Shown: positions 21,695 through 32,665, counted from the stretch's first letter. The stretch: 64,000 bases of DNA from Solirubrobacterales bacterium (GCA_027315115.1 DAHUYQ010000013.1:33662-97661); one strand, 5' to 3'. Notes: generated from the letters alone by a model not told the origin. Made by a program: numbers and translations.

Positions 21695-22857
21695 ACGGCC
21701 ACCTCCTGTACGTATGTCTGTCTCGTTTCCTTCACGGTCGCGGCGAAGATCTCCTCGCGGGGGGCGCCCGCCTGCATCATGGCCCGCTGCCGCTGCGCGC
21801 CGTTGCGCTCCGGGAAGGCAAGCTCGATGCCCAGCTCGGCTCGCACCGGCGCGGTCCAGGCGGCCAGGCGCTCCACGATCGCGGCGGACGGGTACTCCTC
21901 CAGGCGCGCGAAGTCGACCATCCTGCCGTCCAGGCCGAACCGGATCGCGCGCCACATGTTCTCCTCGATCAGCCGCCCGGGCGGATCGACGTGCGGCACG
22001 CCCTCGTCGATGTCGCGCGCCGCCTGTGCGACGCAGGCCACGATCAGGGCGGCGAGCGCCTCGGACTCCGCGCCGTTGCTCTGCACGTCGCAGATCCGCA
22101 TCTCCACGGTGCCGAAGGAGAAGTGCGGCCGCACCGACCACCAGACCTGCGTGAACTCGACGATCGAACGGGTGCGCACGAGCATGTCGATGTAGCTGCG
22201 ATAGGCATCCCAGGAGCCGAATGCATCGGGCACCCCGCAGCGCGGGAAGCTGCGGGTGAAGGTCTGCGTGCGCGCCGAGTGCAGGCCGGAGTCGCGGCCG
22301 TCCACGAACGGGGAGTTCGCGGAGACGGCCAGCAGCAGCGGCAGCAGCGGCCGCAGCCGGTCGCAGACTCCGATCGCGCGCTCGACGTCGCGCACGCCGA
22401 CGTGCACGTGCAGGCTGAAGGTGTTGTTGCGCGCCGCCACGTAGCGCAGGCCGTCCGCGACGCGCCGGTAGTGCTCTGTGTCGATGATCTGCTGCTGGCG
22501 ATAGTCGGCCCACGGGTGTGTGCCGGTGGCGCCGAGCGCCACGCTCTCCGCCTCGGCCAGCGCGAAGAGCCGCCGGCGACGGTCGCGCTGGCGCGCCAGC
22601 GCATCGGCGAGGTCCTCTCCGCGGCCGGAGACGATCTCGATCTCCGAGGAGATCAGCTCGCCGGTGATCGACTCGTGCAGAAGGGGGTCGCGGGCGGCGG
22701 CCGCGGCCCGCAGCAGCTCGAACCGCGGCAGGAGCTCCAGGGTCTCTGGATCGAGGATCGCGAACTCCTCCTCCAGCCCGACGGTCAGGTCGGTCGAGGC
22801 CGCGAACCGCTGCCGGGCGAGATCGAGGTCGAGACTTGTCTTTGCGTCCGAGTCCAC
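21691..22857 (-). CDS. Carboxylate-amine ligase (YbdK/GCS2-like)
   Basis: TVGLEEEFAILDPETLEL, GTHPWADYRQQQIIDTEHYR, HVHVGV. Confidence 0.88.
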   Translation of the reverse strand: MDSDAKTSLDLDLARQRFAASTDLTVGLEEEFAILDPETLELLPRFELLRAAAAARDPLLHESITGELISSEIEIVSGRGEDLADALARQRDRRRRLFALAEAESVALGATGTHPWADYRQQQIIDTEHYRRVADGLRYVAARNNTFSLHVHVGVRDVERAIGVCDRLRPLLPLLLAVSANSPFVDGRDSGLHSARTQTFTRSFPRCGVPDAFGSWDAYRSYIDMLVRTRSIVEFTQVWWSVRPHFSFGTVEMRICDVQSNGAESEALAALIVACVAQAARDIDEGVPHVDPPGRLIEENMWRAIRFGLDGRMVDFARLEEYPSAAIVERLAAWTAPVRAELGIELAFPERNGAQRQRAMMQAGAPREEIFAATVKETRQTYVQEVAV

Positions 22858-22904
22858 AGAGCCCCAAGCTTAGGAGCACCGAGCCGCTTCCACGGGAAGG
22901 CGGA

Positions 22905-23585
22905 TCAGGTCAGGTAGAAGTACAGCGCATACAGCAGGTCGACCGCGGGGCTGGAGGTGTGGACCGTCACCTCGGGCGGCACGGCCAGCAGCGAGTCGGA
23001 GTAGTTGAAGATGATCTTCACGCCGGCATCCACGAGCTCGTCGGCGAGCCCCTGCGCCGCGGCGCCGGGCACCGCGAGCACGCCGACGACGATCTCCTCC
23101 TCCTCCACGACCTTGTGCAGCTCCTCGACGTGCCGCACGATCTGGCTTCCCACGGCTGTGCCGACCTTCTCGGGGTCCGCGTCGAAGATCGCGACCACCC
23201 TGAAGCCGTGGTCGGCGAAGATGTCCGAGGAGGCGATCGCCTTGCCGAGATGGCCGGCGCCCAGCAGCGCGATGTTGTGCTGTCCGGCGGTCCGCAGGAT
23301 CTTGCGGATCTGGGAGACCAGCGACTCGACGTTGTAGCCCACCCCCCGCTTGCCGAACTTCCCGAACCCGGAGAGGTCGCGCCGGATCTGCGTCGAGTTG
23401 ACGTGGGTGTAGTCGGAGAGCTCCTGCGAGGAGATCGTCTCCTTGCCCATCTTCTTGGCCTGGGTGAGCACCTGCAGGTAGCGCGAGAGCCGCGCCGCGA
23501 CCCCCAGCGAGAGCCGTTCGCCGCCGCTCAAATCGCCGTCTCGCTCGGCGCGGGCGCCGCCCGCGATCAGTTGCCCCTTGGCCAT
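22905..23585 (-). CDS. rex: Redox-sensing transcriptional repressor Rex
   Basis: RRDLSGFGKFGKRGVGYNVESL, NIALLGAGHLGKAI. Confidence 0.92.
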   Translation of the reverse strand: MAKGQLIAGGARAERDGDLSGGERLSLGVAARLSRYLQVLTQAKKMGKETISSQELSDYTHVNSTQIRRDLSGFGKFGKRGVGYNVESLVSQIRKILRTAGQHNIALLGAGHLGKAIASSDIFADHGFRVVAIFDADPEKVGTAVGSQIVRHVEELHKVVEEEEIVVGVLAVPGAAAQGLADELVDAGVKIIFNYSDSLLAVPPEVTVHTSSPAVDLLYALYFYLT

Positions 23586-23647
23586 CGCCGTGACTCTAAA
23601 GGATGCCCATGTCCAACCGAGCCAGACTGGTGGCCCATCCCGGCGAT

Positions 23648-23938
23648 CTAGGCCCCGTTCACGAGCAGCGCGTCCCGCACGAGCTCCTCGTCGAGCACGC
23701 AGTCGCACAGCTCCACGCCGTCGAGCTCCACGACCGGGATGCGATCGAAATAGGCGCGCAGCAGGCGCTCCTGCCCGCTGATGTCACGCTCGTGGATCTC
23801 GAAGTCGATCTCCGCCTGCATGCGCCGCAGCGCGCTCATCGCCTGCTCGCAGAGATGGCAGCCCGGCCGGCTGTACAGCGTCAGCACGCGGCCTTCGCCG
23901 GCGTGCTCGCAAGACCCGCCCGCCGCCGACCGGCTCAC
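23648..23938 (-). CDS. Glutaredoxin-family protein
   Basis: LTLYSRPGCHLCEQAM, IPVVELDG. Confidence 0.85.
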   Translation of the reverse strand: MSRSAAGGSCEHAGEGRVLTLYSRPGCHLCEQAMSALRRMQAEIDFEIHERDISGQERLLRAYFDRIPVVELDGVELCDCVLDEELVRDALLVNGA

Positions 23939-24975
23939 CTGGGACGCTCCCCCGTCGCGTAGGCGTCCAGGTCCAGATATGAGGGATAGGAGAGAGAGCT
24001 GCCGAAACGCGCGGCGCTTGCGATCATCGCCGCGTTGTCGGTACAGAGGGAGCGGTCCGGCACGTGAACGGTCGCACCGAGCTCCTGCACCCGCGCTCGC
24101 AGCGGGCCGTTGGCGGCGACTCCGCCGCCGATCGCCAGCCGGTCGAGCCCGGTCTCTTCGAGAGCCTGCTGAGCGCGCAGCACGAGGCTCTCCACGATCG
24201 CCGCCTGGAAGGATGCGGCCAGGTCGGGGGCCAGGCGCTCGCGCTGCGAATCGTCGAGGTCGCGCAGCTTGTACAGCAGCGCGGTCTTCAGGCCCGCGAA
24301 GGAGAAGTCGAGGCTCTGCGCGTACGCCTTGCCGCGCGCGCCGCGGCGGCCGCGACCCGCGTCGTGGAGCCCGGGGAAGGAGAACGCCTGCGCGTCCCCG
24401 CCGGAGGCCAGGCGCTCCAGCGCGGGCCCGCCCGGGAACCCGAGCCCGAGCATGCGCGCGCCCTTGTCGAACGCCTCCCCGGCGGCGTCGTCCAGGCAGC
24501 GGCCGAGCACCGAGAAGCCCTCGTGCGACTCGACCTTGGCCAGCAGCGTGTGACCGCCGCTTGCGATCAGGCAGACGAAGGGCGGCTCGAACGCCTCGGT
24601 GTCCGGGCCGGGGATGAAGTTGGCCGCCACGTGTCCCTGGATGTGGTCGACCGGCGCGAACGGCAGGCGCCTGGCCGCCGCGAGCGCCTTGCCGGTGCAG
24701 AGGCCGACCAGTAGCGCGCCGATCAGCCCGGGACCCTGCGTCGCCGCGATCAGGTCCAGATCGTCGAGGCCGACCTCCGCCTGCTCCAGCGCCTGGGAGA
24801 CGACGAGGTTGACGAGCTGCAGGTGGTGACGCGAGGCGATCTCGGGCACGACGCCGCCGAAGCGGTCGTGGACGCCCTGTGATGAGATCACGTTGGCGAG
24901 CATCCTGCCTTCGCCGTCGAGCACCGCGGCGCAGGTGTCGTCGCAGCTCGTCTCGATCGCAAGCACTCTGTTCAT
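23935..24975 (-). CDS. tsaD: tRNA N6-threonylcarbamoyladenosine transferase TsaD
   Basis: LAIETSCDDTCAAV, VPEIASRHH, LIASGGHT, GGGVAANGPLR. Confidence 0.95.
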   Translation of the reverse strand: MNRVLAIETSCDDTCAAVLDGEGRMLANVISSQGVHDRFGGVVPEIASRHHLQLVNLVVSQALEQAEVGLDDLDLIAATQGPGLIGALLVGLCTGKALAAARRLPFAPVDHIQGHVAANFIPGPDTEAFEPPFVCLIASGGHTLLAKVESHEGFSVLGRCLDDAAGEAFDKGARMLGLGFPGGPALERLASGGDAQAFSFPGLHDAGRGRRGARGKAYAQSLDFSFAGLKTALLYKLRDLDDSQRERLAPDLAASFQAAIVESLVLRAQQALEETGLDRLAIGGGVAANGPLRARVQELGATVHVPDRSLCTDNAAMIASAARFGSSLSYPSYLDLDAYATGERPR

Positions 24976-25020
24976 CGCGGTCTCGCTCGTCGCATCGTGG
25001 TCTGGCTCATCGTGTGACTC

Positions 25021-25533
25021 CTACCGACCCCATTCGGGATTGGGCACGTCGTCGAGGGTGCCGCAGAGCGTGGCCGGGGTGCGCCACATGATCAGGGCGT
25101 CCTCGCCGTTGTCCTGGTAGTAGCGGCGCCTGACGCCGGCGGCGCGAAAGCCCTCGCGTTCGTAGAGGTGGATCGCCGGCGCGTTGGAGCGCCGCACCTC
25201 CAGGGTGAAGCGGGCGTCGTCCTCGGCGCGCCCGTAGAGCTCGCTCAGCAGCGCCGAGGCGATCCCGCGCTGACGCTGGTCGACGTCGACCGCGATGTTC
25301 ATGATGTGCCACACCGTCTCGTAGCGCGAGCAGATCAGGTAGCCGACCAGCCGCCGGCCGTAGAGAGCGGCCAGGCATATCCCTGAGGACTTGGAGAGCT
25401 CCAGCACGAACATCGCAAGCGACCACGGCGTCGGGAAGGCGCGACGCTCGACGGCGATCACCTGCGGCAGGTCGGGGTAGCTGAGCGCGCGAATCCGCAG
25501 CGAGTCGCCCTGCACGGCAGGATCGAGCGACAT
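25021..25533 (-). CDS. rimI: Ribosomal-protein-alanine N-acetyltransferase
   Basis: GNAT: AVDVDQRQRGIASALLSEL, LEVRRSNAPAIHLYEREGF. Confidence 0.88.
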   Translation of the reverse strand: MSLDPAVQGDSLRIRALSYPDLPQVIAVERRAFPTPWSLAMFVLELSKSSGICLAALYGRRLVGYLICSRYETVWHIMNIAVDVDQRQRGIASALLSELYGRAEDDARFTLEVRRSNAPAIHLYEREGFRAAGVRRRYYQDNGEDALIMWRTPATLCGTLDDVPNPEWGR

Positions 25534-25541
25534 CGGCCTGC

Positions 25542-26357
25542 TCACCGCGAGGCTCCCTCGATCGCGATTTCGGCGTCTGGCCTGCGGCCGTAGCTTGGCA
25601 GCACCTCCTCCAGCGGCTCCCCGGCGCCCCGCCGCTCCGCTATCTCGCAGATGGACGCGGCGCGCAGCGGATGCAACGGCGAGCCGTCGGCCGGGACGAT
25701 CGCGCCCGCGGCCTCCAACTGCTCCCTGAAGCGGATCGCGCCGTCGCCGATGGCGATCGGGCGTTCGCCGCGCAGCGCCTGCAGCTCGGCGGCGATCTGC
25801 TCCGGCTTGCACGCTCGTGGCGCGATCAGCTCCTCCGCCCGCTCTCCCCGCGCGTAGGTTGCGAGGAAGACCTCGCCGCGGCGCGCGTCGAGCACCGCGA
25901 GGACGGGGGCGTCGGGCGTCGGCTCCGGCGCCTGCGGCTGCGGTCCCCGCGGGGCGCCGCCGATCGCCTCCCGTGGGGCGCCGCCGATCGCCTCCCGCGG
26001 GGCGCCGCCGATCGCCTCCCGCGGGCTCATCCGCAGCGCCGGCAGCGCCAGCGCCCTCAGGCTGCCCACTCCGATCAGCGGCGCCTGCAGGGACTGGGCC
26101 AGGCCGCGCGCGGTCGCGACGCCGACGCGCAGGCCGGTGAAGGTACCCGGGCCCAGGCCGACCGCGATCGCCTCCAGATCGCTCCAGTCCATGCCGGCGG
26201 CTTCGATCAGCCCCGCCGCCAGACCGAGCGCGTCGCTGGTGTGCTGCGGACGCGCGCCGGCGGGCGGGTCGTCGCGGGCTTCGCCAAGAAGGCCGGCGGC
26301 GTCCCGCAGTGCGACCGCCGTGGCGGGGGTGGCGGTGTCGAAGGCGAGCACGATCAC
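25542..26357 (-). CDS. tsaB: TsaB, with in-frame 24-nt x3 tandem repeat
   Basis: [41 protein letters not shown] start overlapping tsaE stop. Confidence 0.9.
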   Translation of the reverse strand: MIVLAFDTATPATAVALRDAAGLLGEARDDPPAGARPQHTSDALGLAAGLIEAAGMDWSDLEAIAVGLGPGTFTGLRVGVATARGLAQSLQAPLIGVGSLRALALPALRMSPREAIGGAPREAIGGAPREAIGGAPRGPQPQAPEPTPDAPVLAVLDARRGEVFLATYARGERAEELIAPRACKPEQIAAELQALRGERPIAIGDGAIRFREQLEAAGAIVPADGSPLHPLRAASICEIAERRGAGEPLEEVLPSYGRRPDAEIAIEGASR

Positions 26358-26779
26358 CGCTCCTGCACCTCGATCCGCCGGCGGTCGCCACCATCGTGGG
26401 AGAGCGTGATCCGCATGCGCGGCCGGCCGAGCTCCTGCACGGCGCTCTCCGGCCACTCCACGAACGCGATCCTGCCCGGTCCGAGGTGGTCGGCAAGCAG
26501 CTCCGGGTCCTCGTCGGCCAGGCCCGCGAGCCTGTACAGATCGAGGTGGGAGACCGTCAACGAGTCGCCCTTGTAGCGGTGGCCGATGCTGAAGGTGGGG
26601 CTCGTGACCGGATCGCTCACGCCCAGGGCGCGGGCCGCGCCGCGCACGAAGGTCGTCTTGCCGGACCCGAGCTCGCCGCAGACGAGCACCACGTCGCCCT
26701 CGCTCAGCCGCGCCGCGATCTCGGCGCCCAGCGATTCTGTCTGGTGAGGCGTCTCGGTCCAGGCGACGCGTGTGGGCAC
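26354..26779 (-). CDS. tsaE: TsaE ATPase
   Basis: [34 protein letters not shown]. Confidence 0.92.
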   Translation of the reverse strand: MPTRVAWTETPHQTESLGAEIAARLSEGDVVLVCGELGSGKTTFVRGAARALGVSDPVTSPTFSIGHRYKGDSLTVSHLDLYRLAGLADEDPELLADHLGPGRIAFVEWPESAVQELGRPRMRITLSHDGGDRRRIEVQER

Positions 26780-26825
26780 GATAAGAGACTCTAGTCCGCG
26801 AGCGCCGCGGAGGGCCGTTAAAGAA

Positions 26826-26858
26826 GACCGGCCCGCGGGAGAGGGGGGCGGGCCGGTC
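26826..26858. terminator. 11-bp perfect GC hairpin GACCGGCCCGC...GCGGGCCGGTC
   Basis: Inverted repeat read directly. Confidence 0.4.
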
Positions 26859-26941
26859 GTGCTGCTTGGGGAGGATGGAGACCCCTCTGTATCGGCGCGT
26901 GCGGCGCTCACCTTTAGCCTTTTGCAAGAAAAGCTGCAGAA

Positions 26942-27661
26942 TCAGAACAGCCCGAGCTGATCCGCCTCGGATGCGGCGTCCTGCGCGTCAAGGCCGGGCT
27001 CGGCGTCAGGCTGCTCCTCCGGCTCGGGCGGATTCAGCCACTCCGGCTGCTCCGGCGCCGGCATCGCCAGCAGATCGGGCAGCCGCACGAAGTCATCGCG
27101 CAGCGTCTGCAGCATCCGCGGCGTGTACAGCGCCGCGGCCGGGTGGAAGATCGGGTAGAGCCGCACCATGCGCCGACCCAACGCGAGCAGCTCCGGCTGG
27201 CCGTGCAGCTTGGTGATCCCCGTCGTGTCGTCGCGCAGCAGCTTGGTCGCGAAGTTGCCGAGCGTGCAGATCACCTTCGGCTCGATCAGCGACACCTGCT
27301 CGTAGAGGTAGTCCTTGCAGTTCTCGATCTCCAGGGGCAGCGGATCGCGGTTGTTGGGAGGCCTGCACTTCAAGACGTTCAACACGAAGACGTCCGCGCG
27401 GACGAGATCGATCTCGCCGAGCAGCTTGTCCAGCAGCTTGCCCGCCTGCCCCACGAAGGGCACGCCCTGCTCGTCCTCGTTGGCGCCCGGCGCCTCGCCG
27501 ACGAACATCAGGTCGGCATCGGCGTTGCCTGAGCCGAACACGACGCTTTTGCGCGTGGAGGCCAGCTCGGGGCAGCGCGTGCAGGACTGCGTCCGCGCGT
27601 AGACTCGCTTCAGAGCGTCGCGCCGCTCCTGCGCGGTGTCGGGGGCATCGGCCGGTGGCAT
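26942..27661 (-). CDS. Uracil-DNA glycosylase, family 4/5-like
   Basis: [48 protein letters not shown]. Confidence 0.9.
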   Translation of the reverse strand: MPPADAPDTAQERRDALKRVYARTQSCTRCPELASTRKSVVFGSGNADADLMFVGEAPGANEDEQGVPFVGQAGKLLDKLLGEIDLVRADVFVLNVLKCRPPNNRDPLPLEIENCKDYLYEQVSLIEPKVICTLGNFATKLLRDDTTGITKLHGQPELLALGRRMVRLYPIFHPAAALYTPRMLQTLRDDFVRLPDLLAMPAPEQPEWLNPPEPEEQPDAEPGLDAQDAASEADQLGLF

Positions 27662-27760
27662 GCGCCCGGATGGTAGTCCCCATCCCGACGCGCGGGTGCG
27701 CGGTGCGCGCTATGATCGCGGCGTCGCGACCGGTATCCCCCGCGGAACTGGACCGAGCCA

Positions 27761-28687
27761 ATGAGCCCACTGCACTCTGCTTCCAGCACAGAGCCGCGCA
27801 CCGTCGATCAGGACGCGCAGCCGCGCATCGTCAGGACGGTCGCAGGCGTCCGCGAGGAGCTTCGCTCCGCTCGCGCAGCCGGATTGAGCGTCGGCCTGGT
27901 GCCCACGATGGGCGCCCTGCACGACGGGCATCTCTCGCTGATCGAGGCGGCCCGGCAGCGATGCGACGTCGTCGTGGTCTCGGTGTTCGTCAACCCGACG
28001 CAGTTCGACGAGCAGGCCGACCTGCTCGCCTACCCCCGCAACGAGGAGCGGGACGCCGCGCTGGCCCGGCAGGCCGGCGCCGACGTGCTCTTCATCCCCG
28101 CCGCGAGCGAGATCTACAGGACCGGCTTCTCAAGCACCGTCGAGGTCCACGGCCTCACCGACCGGCTGGAGGGCGCCGTGCGCGGCAAAGGCCACTTCCG
28201 CGGCGTGAGCACCGTGGTCTGCAAGCTGCTGAACATCGTCTCGCCGGACATCGCCTACTTCGGGCGCAAGGACGCCCAGCAGGCGGCCGTGATCCGGCGC
28301 ATGGTCGCCGACCTGGACATTCAGACCCAGATCGAGACGATGCCGACGGTCCGCGAGCCCGACGGGCTGGCGATGTCGAGCCGCAACGCGCGCCTTGCGC
28401 CCGCCGAGCGCGAGCGGGCACTCGCGCTGCACGCCGGCCTGCGCGCCGCCGAGCGGCTTGCCGCCGAGGGCGAGCGCTGCTGCGCGAGGCTGATCGAGGA
28501 GGCAGAGCGCACGATGGCCTCATACGCAGTGCGGCCGGAGTACGTGGCGCTCGTGGAGCCCGACAGCTTCGAGGACCTGGAGCGTCTCGATGCCGCCGGA
28601 CTGCTGCTGATCGCCGCGCGGGTGGGACAGACGCGGCTGATCGACAACCTGGCCCTGTGGGCCACAAACCGATCCCCTCTCCATTAA
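27761..28687 (+). CDS. panC: Pantoate--beta-alanine ligase
   Basis: [34 protein letters not shown]. Confidence 0.95.
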   Translation: MSPLHSASSTEPRTVDQDAQPRIVRTVAGVREELRSARAAGLSVGLVPTMGALHDGHLSLIEAARQRCDVVVVSVFVNPTQFDEQADLLAYPRNEERDAALARQAGADVLFIPAASEIYRTGFSSTVEVHGLTDRLEGAVRGKGHFRGVSTVVCKLLNIVSPDIAYFGRKDAQQAAVIRRMVADLDIQTQIETMPTVREPDGLAMSSRNARLAPAERERALALHAGLRAAERLAAEGERCCARLIEEAERTMASYAVRPEYVALVEPDSFEDLERLDAAGLLLIAARVGQTRLIDNLALWATNRSPLH

Positions 28688-28700
28688 AAAAAGGAAGACC

Positions 28701-29096
28701 ATGCAGCGCGTGATGCTGAAGTCGAAGATCCACAGGGCGACCGTCACCGGCAGCGACCTGCACTACGTGGGGTCGATCACGATCGACGCCAACCTGCTGG
28801 AGGCGGCGGACATCCTCGAGCACGAGCAGGTTCACGTGGTGGATATCGACAACGGGGCGCGCTTCGAGACCTACACGATCGCGGGGGCACGCGGCTCCGG
28901 CGAGATCAAGATCAACGGCGCCGCCGCGCGGCTCGTGCACACAGGCGACACGGTCATCGTGATCTCCTACGCCCAGTACGAGGAGGCCGACCTGGAGCGC
29001 TACGAGCCGAAGGTCGTCCACGTGGAGGCGAAGACCAACCGCATCATCACCGTCGACGACGCGGTGGCGACTCTGCTCACGCAGAGCGTCAACTGA
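28701..29096 (+). CDS. panD: Aspartate 1-decarboxylase
   Basis: [25 protein letters not shown] (Gly-Ser processing site analogue), [14 protein letters not shown]. Confidence 0.94.
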   Translation: MQRVMLKSKIHRATVTGSDLHYVGSITIDANLLEAADILEHEQVHVVDIDNGARFETYTIAGARGSGEIKINGAAARLVHTGDTVIVISYAQYEEADLERYEPKVVHVEAKTNRIITVDDAVATLLTQSVN

Positions 29097-29117
29097 CGTC
29101 AGAGAGGAGCACCACAG

Positions 29118-30011
29118 ATGTCCAGCCATCCAGACCCCGCGATCGAGCTGTCCTCGGATCCCACCCGGCTGCCGATGAGCCTGCCGCTGCTGGCCGACAA
29201 GAAGCGGCTCGGCGAGCCGATCGTGATGGTCACCGCCTACGACCACCCCAGCGGCCGCGCGGCGGAGCTCGCCGGCGTCGATCTGGTGCTGGTCGGCGAC
29301 TCGGCGGCCACCACGGTGCTCGGGCACAGCTCCACCACCCCTGTCGACCTGGACGAAATGCTGGTGCTCGCCCGCGCGGTGCGCCGCGCCGTAAAGACGC
29401 CGCTGCTGATCGGCGACCTGCCGTTCGGCTCCTACGAGGTCAGCGACGAGCAGGCGATCTCCACGGCGATCAGGATGGTCAAAGAGGCCGGCTGCGACGC
29501 GATCAAGCTGGAGGGCGGCGGGCCCGCCGCGGTCAGCCGCGCCAGGGCGATCGTCGGCGCCGGCGTCCCCGTGATGGGCCACGTCGGGCTGACGCCGCAA
29601 AGCTCGACCGCGCTCGGCGGCTGGAAGGCGCAGGGCCGCACGGCGGAGTCGGCGGCGAAGATCGCCGGCGAGGCGCTCGCGCTGCAGGGCGCGGGCTGCT
29701 TCTCGATCGTCTTCGAGGCGATCCCCAGCGCGGTCACCCAGGAGCTGATGCCGCACATGGAGGTGCCGGTGATCGGCATCGGCGCGGGACCGGGCACCGA
29801 CGGCCAGGTGCTGGTCTTCCACGACCTGCTCGGCATCCGCGAGGGACTCGGCCCGCGGTTCGTCAAGCGGTACGCCAACCTGCTGGAGGAGATGGTCGCG
29901 GGCGTGGGGGCCTTCGCGCAGGACGTGCGCGAGCGCCGCTATCCCGGCCCCGAGCACGGCTACAAGGTCGCGCCGGAGGAGCTTGAGGCGCTGCGGGGGC
30001 GGCTGGGGTAG
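29118..30011 (+). CDS. panB: 3-methyl-2-oxobutanoate hydroxymethyltransferase
   Basis: MVTAYDHPSGRAAELAGVDLVLVGDS, KLEGG, GHVGLTPQ. Confidence 0.95.
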   Translation: MSSHPDPAIELSSDPTRLPMSLPLLADKKRLGEPIVMVTAYDHPSGRAAELAGVDLVLVGDSAATTVLGHSSTTPVDLDEMLVLARAVRRAVKTPLLIGDLPFGSYEVSDEQAISTAIRMVKEAGCDAIKLEGGGPAAVSRARAIVGAGVPVMGHVGLTPQSSTALGGWKAQGRTAESAAKIAGEALALQGAGCFSIVFEAIPSAVTQELMPHMEVPVIGIGAGPGTDGQVLVFHDLLGIREGLGPRFVKRYANLLEEMVAGVGAFAQDVRERRYPGPEHGYKVAPEELEALRGRLG

Positions 30012-30048
30012 GCCCCGCGTAAGAAAATCTAAATTCTAATAATCCAGA

Positions 30049-30693
30049 TTATGTGATTCGCGGGCGGCTGTCGGGCACGGACCCGATCGGCCGGGCCGGG
30101 GCGCCGGCGGCGATCGTGAAGGGCTCGACGTCTTTGGTCACGACGCTGTTGGCGCCGATCACGCAGCGCTTGCCGATGGTGACGCCGCTGGTGACCACGA
30201 CGTTGGCGCCAAGCCAGCAGTTCTCGCCGATCCTGGTCGGGCCCTTGCTCTGAAAGCCCTGCCAGGTGATCGGCTTCTCCGGGTCCTCGAAGCGGTGGGA
30301 GGCGTCGGAGACGAAGCAGCCGTTGGCCAGCATGCAGTGGTCGCCGATCTCGACCAGATGCTGGGCGGCGATCATCACGCGGAGGTTCAGGAAGACGCCG
30401 GCGCCGATCGCGATCCGCGCCTGGTCGGGCGCCGTCAGCCACACTCCCGGCTCCAGCAGGGCGCCCGCGCCGACGCTGAGCCGGCCCTCGCGCAGCGCCT
30501 CCAGCACGTTGCCATGCACCGGCCAGCGCACGAACGCTTCGCGGCGCATGAAGTGCCAGTGGATCGCGGCCCGGTTCCAGGGCAGCGAGTTGCGCTCGTA
30601 CCAGCGCCACTTCTGCGCCCAGAGCCGAGCCTGGGCGCGCAGGTCGCGCGCCGGCTCGACGTTGCTGCTGCTCGTGGACCCGTCCTCGCTCAC
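30049..30693 (-). CDS. Left-handed beta-helix acyltransferase
   Basis: IGENCWLGANVVVTSGVTIGKRCVIGANSVVTKDV hexapeptide repeats. Confidence 0.85.
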   Translation of the reverse strand: MSEDGSTSSSNVEPARDLRAQARLWAQKWRWYERNSLPWNRAAIHWHFMRREAFVRWPVHGNVLEALREGRLSVGAGALLEPGVWLTAPDQARIAIGAGVFLNLRVMIAAQHLVEIGDHCMLANGCFVSDASHRFEDPEKPITWQGFQSKGPTRIGENCWLGANVVVTSGVTIGKRCVIGANSVVTKDVEPFTIAAGAPARPIGSVPDSRPRIT

Positions 30694-30717
30694 GACCCGC
30701 AGGGTAGCCGGGCGCGC

Positions 30718-30790
30718 GGGGCGTCGGGGGGCGCGGAGCGCGCGGGGCGTCGGGGGGCGCGGAGCACGCGGGGCGTCGGGGGGCGCGGGC
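30718..30790. repeat. Three tandem ~28-nt units of GCGCGGGGCGTCGGGGGGCGCGGAG type
   Basis: Direct tandem copies read in sequence. Confidence 0.8.
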
Positions 30791-30838
30791 GCGCGCGGCG
30801 CCCGGACTTCAGCGCGCCGAGGCGCCCCGGCGCGCGGC

Positions 30839-32665
30839 TCACCTCGCCAGACGCAGCAGCACCCGCCGATGTTTGGCCGGCCCGCCGGTCACGGTCGCCC
30901 GCGCCCGCACCGCCAGCGGCCGGACGCGCATGCGCAGCAGCAGCCGGTGCGCCCACCGCTCGATCTGCAGGGTCAGCGCCGCCCTGTTCCCGGAGGCGAT
31001 CGAGTAGCCCTGACGCGCGAGCAGCAGGGTGCGCTCGTGCTGGTGGGGCCGCGTGATCGTCAGCGCCAGCGAGAGCGTGCCGCTGCATCGCCCTCCCCCG
31101 CTGCACCCGAGCACGATCCCGGCTCGACGCCCGCGCACGGCGACCCGATAGCTGCGGATCGCGATCCGCGGATGGAAGACCGGCTTGGCCGCCATGACCG
31201 TGTAGGTGATGCGCGCGCTTGCCCGCCGCCCGTTCTGGGATACCGCGGTGACCGTGTAGGCGTGGACGCCGGGCGTGATGGTGAGCAGATGTCCGCTGGG
31301 CGCGGAGGCGCCGTTGCTGTCCACGCATGAGGCAAGTCCCGGGCCGCCGGCCCCTTCGGCGCACGCGAAGGAGGTGGGGACGATCTGCCCCTGCTGGTAG
31401 ACACCGCCGCTTGGCGGCGATGAGATCGCGGCGCTCGGCGGCAGCGCTTTGACGACGGCGGGCAGGCTGGTCTGCGTCGCGGACCCGGCGGCGTTGGATG
31501 CCGTCACGGTGCACGTGTAGCTGCCTTCGCTGGTCGGCAGGTAGGCGGCTGCCTGCGCGCCCGCGATCGCGGCGTCGTCGCGCAGCCACTGGTAGGCGTA
31601 GCTCTGGGGCGCCTGATAGAAGCCGGCGCCCGGCAGGTTGGCCGCCCAGTGGCCGGTGCCGCAGACGAGCGTCTGCCCGAAGTTGTAGGGGCCGGCGATT
31701 TTCGGGATGCCGGCGCCCGCGGGCGCCGCAAGCAGCACGGGGAACGATGCGCCGGGCTCGCTCGCGAAGAGGCTCTGTGCCGGACCGGCGCCGGTCAGGC
31801 TCCCGACTCGCAGAGCATTGGCCGCGGCGGCGCCCCAGTACAGCGCGCCCGTCGCCGCGTCCAGCGCGACCCCGCGCGGGGTGGCGCCTGCCGGATCGGT
31901 GTAGAGCGTCTGCGCGGCGCTCGATCCGCTCTGGGCGCCGACGCGAATCTGCTCGGCGCCCGCGTCGGTCCAGTAGAGCTGGCCGGTCGAGGAGGCGACG
32001 GCGATGCCGCTGGGATGCGAGCCCGCCGGCTCGGTGTAGAGCGTGACGGCGGCGCCGCCCGCAAGCGGCCCCTCCCGGATCAGACCGCTGCCTTCGTCGG
32101 TCCAGTAGAGCGCTCCCGCGGGCTGCGCGCCGGAGCTGATCGCAAGCCCGGTCGGGTCCGAGCCGGCCGGCTCGGTGTAGAGCGTCTGGGGTTCGCCGCC
32201 GCCGGCGAGGCTGCCGACTCGGATCTGCGCGGTGCCCGCGTCGGTCCAGTAGAGCTTGCCGGCCGCCGCGTTGATCGCGACGCCGGTCGGGCGCGACCCT
32301 TCGGGCTCGGTGTAGAGCGTCTGCGGCGCGCCCTGCCCGTCGAGGTTGGCCACGCGAATCTGACCGGTCGTGGCGTCGGCCCAGTAGATCGTGCCCGCGG
32401 AGGGGTTGATGGCGATGCCCTGCGGCTCCTGCTCGCCTGCGAAGAGGGTGGCTGCGCCGGTGCCGTTGAGGTTGCCGACGCGCAGCAGGCCGGAGGTGGC
32501 GTCGCTCCAGTAGGCGTTGTCGGCCTGGCCGGCGGCGGGCGCGGCGAGCAGCAGGGTCGCGGCGAGCGACAGCAGCGTCGGCCACCGCCTGCGTGAATGC
32601 GCGCGGTGCTCGCCGCCCGGTGCTCCGGCTTGGCAGGCGGCGTGTGCGAATGCGTTGCTGCTCAC
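30839..32665 (-). CDS. Secreted YWTD-type beta-propeller protein with Ig-like C-terminus
   Basis: Repeated LYWTDAGTAQIRVGSLAGGGEPQTLYTEPAGSxPTGIA units; N-terminal signal-like segment. Confidence 0.75.
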   Translation of the reverse strand: MSSNAFAHAACQAGAPGGEHRAHSRRRWPTLLSLAATLLLAAPAAGQADNAYWSDATSGLLRVGNLNGTGAATLFAGEQEPQGIAINPSAGTIYWADATTGQIRVANLDGQGAPQTLYTEPEGSRPTGVAINAAAGKLYWTDAGTAQIRVGSLAGGGEPQTLYTEPAGSDPTGLAISSGAQPAGALYWTDEGSGLIREGPLAGGAAVTLYTEPAGSHPSGIAVASSTGQLYWTDAGAEQIRVGAQSGSSAAQTLYTDPAGATPRGVALDAATGALYWGAAAANALRVGSLTGAGPAQSLFASEPGASFPVLLAAPAGAGIPKIAGPYNFGQTLVCGTGHWAANLPGAGFYQAPQSYAYQWLRDDAAIAGAQAAAYLPTSEGSYTCTVTASNAAGSATQTSLPAVVKALPPSAAISSPPSGGVYQQGQIVPTSFACAEGAGGPGLASCVDSNGASAPSGHLLTITPGVHAYTVTAVSQNGRRASARITYTVMAAKPVFHPRIAIRSYRVAVRGRRAGIVLGCSGGGRCSGTLSLALTITRPHQHERTLLLARQGYSIASGNRAALTLQIERWAHRLLLRMRVRPLAVRARATVTGGPAKHRRVLLRLAR

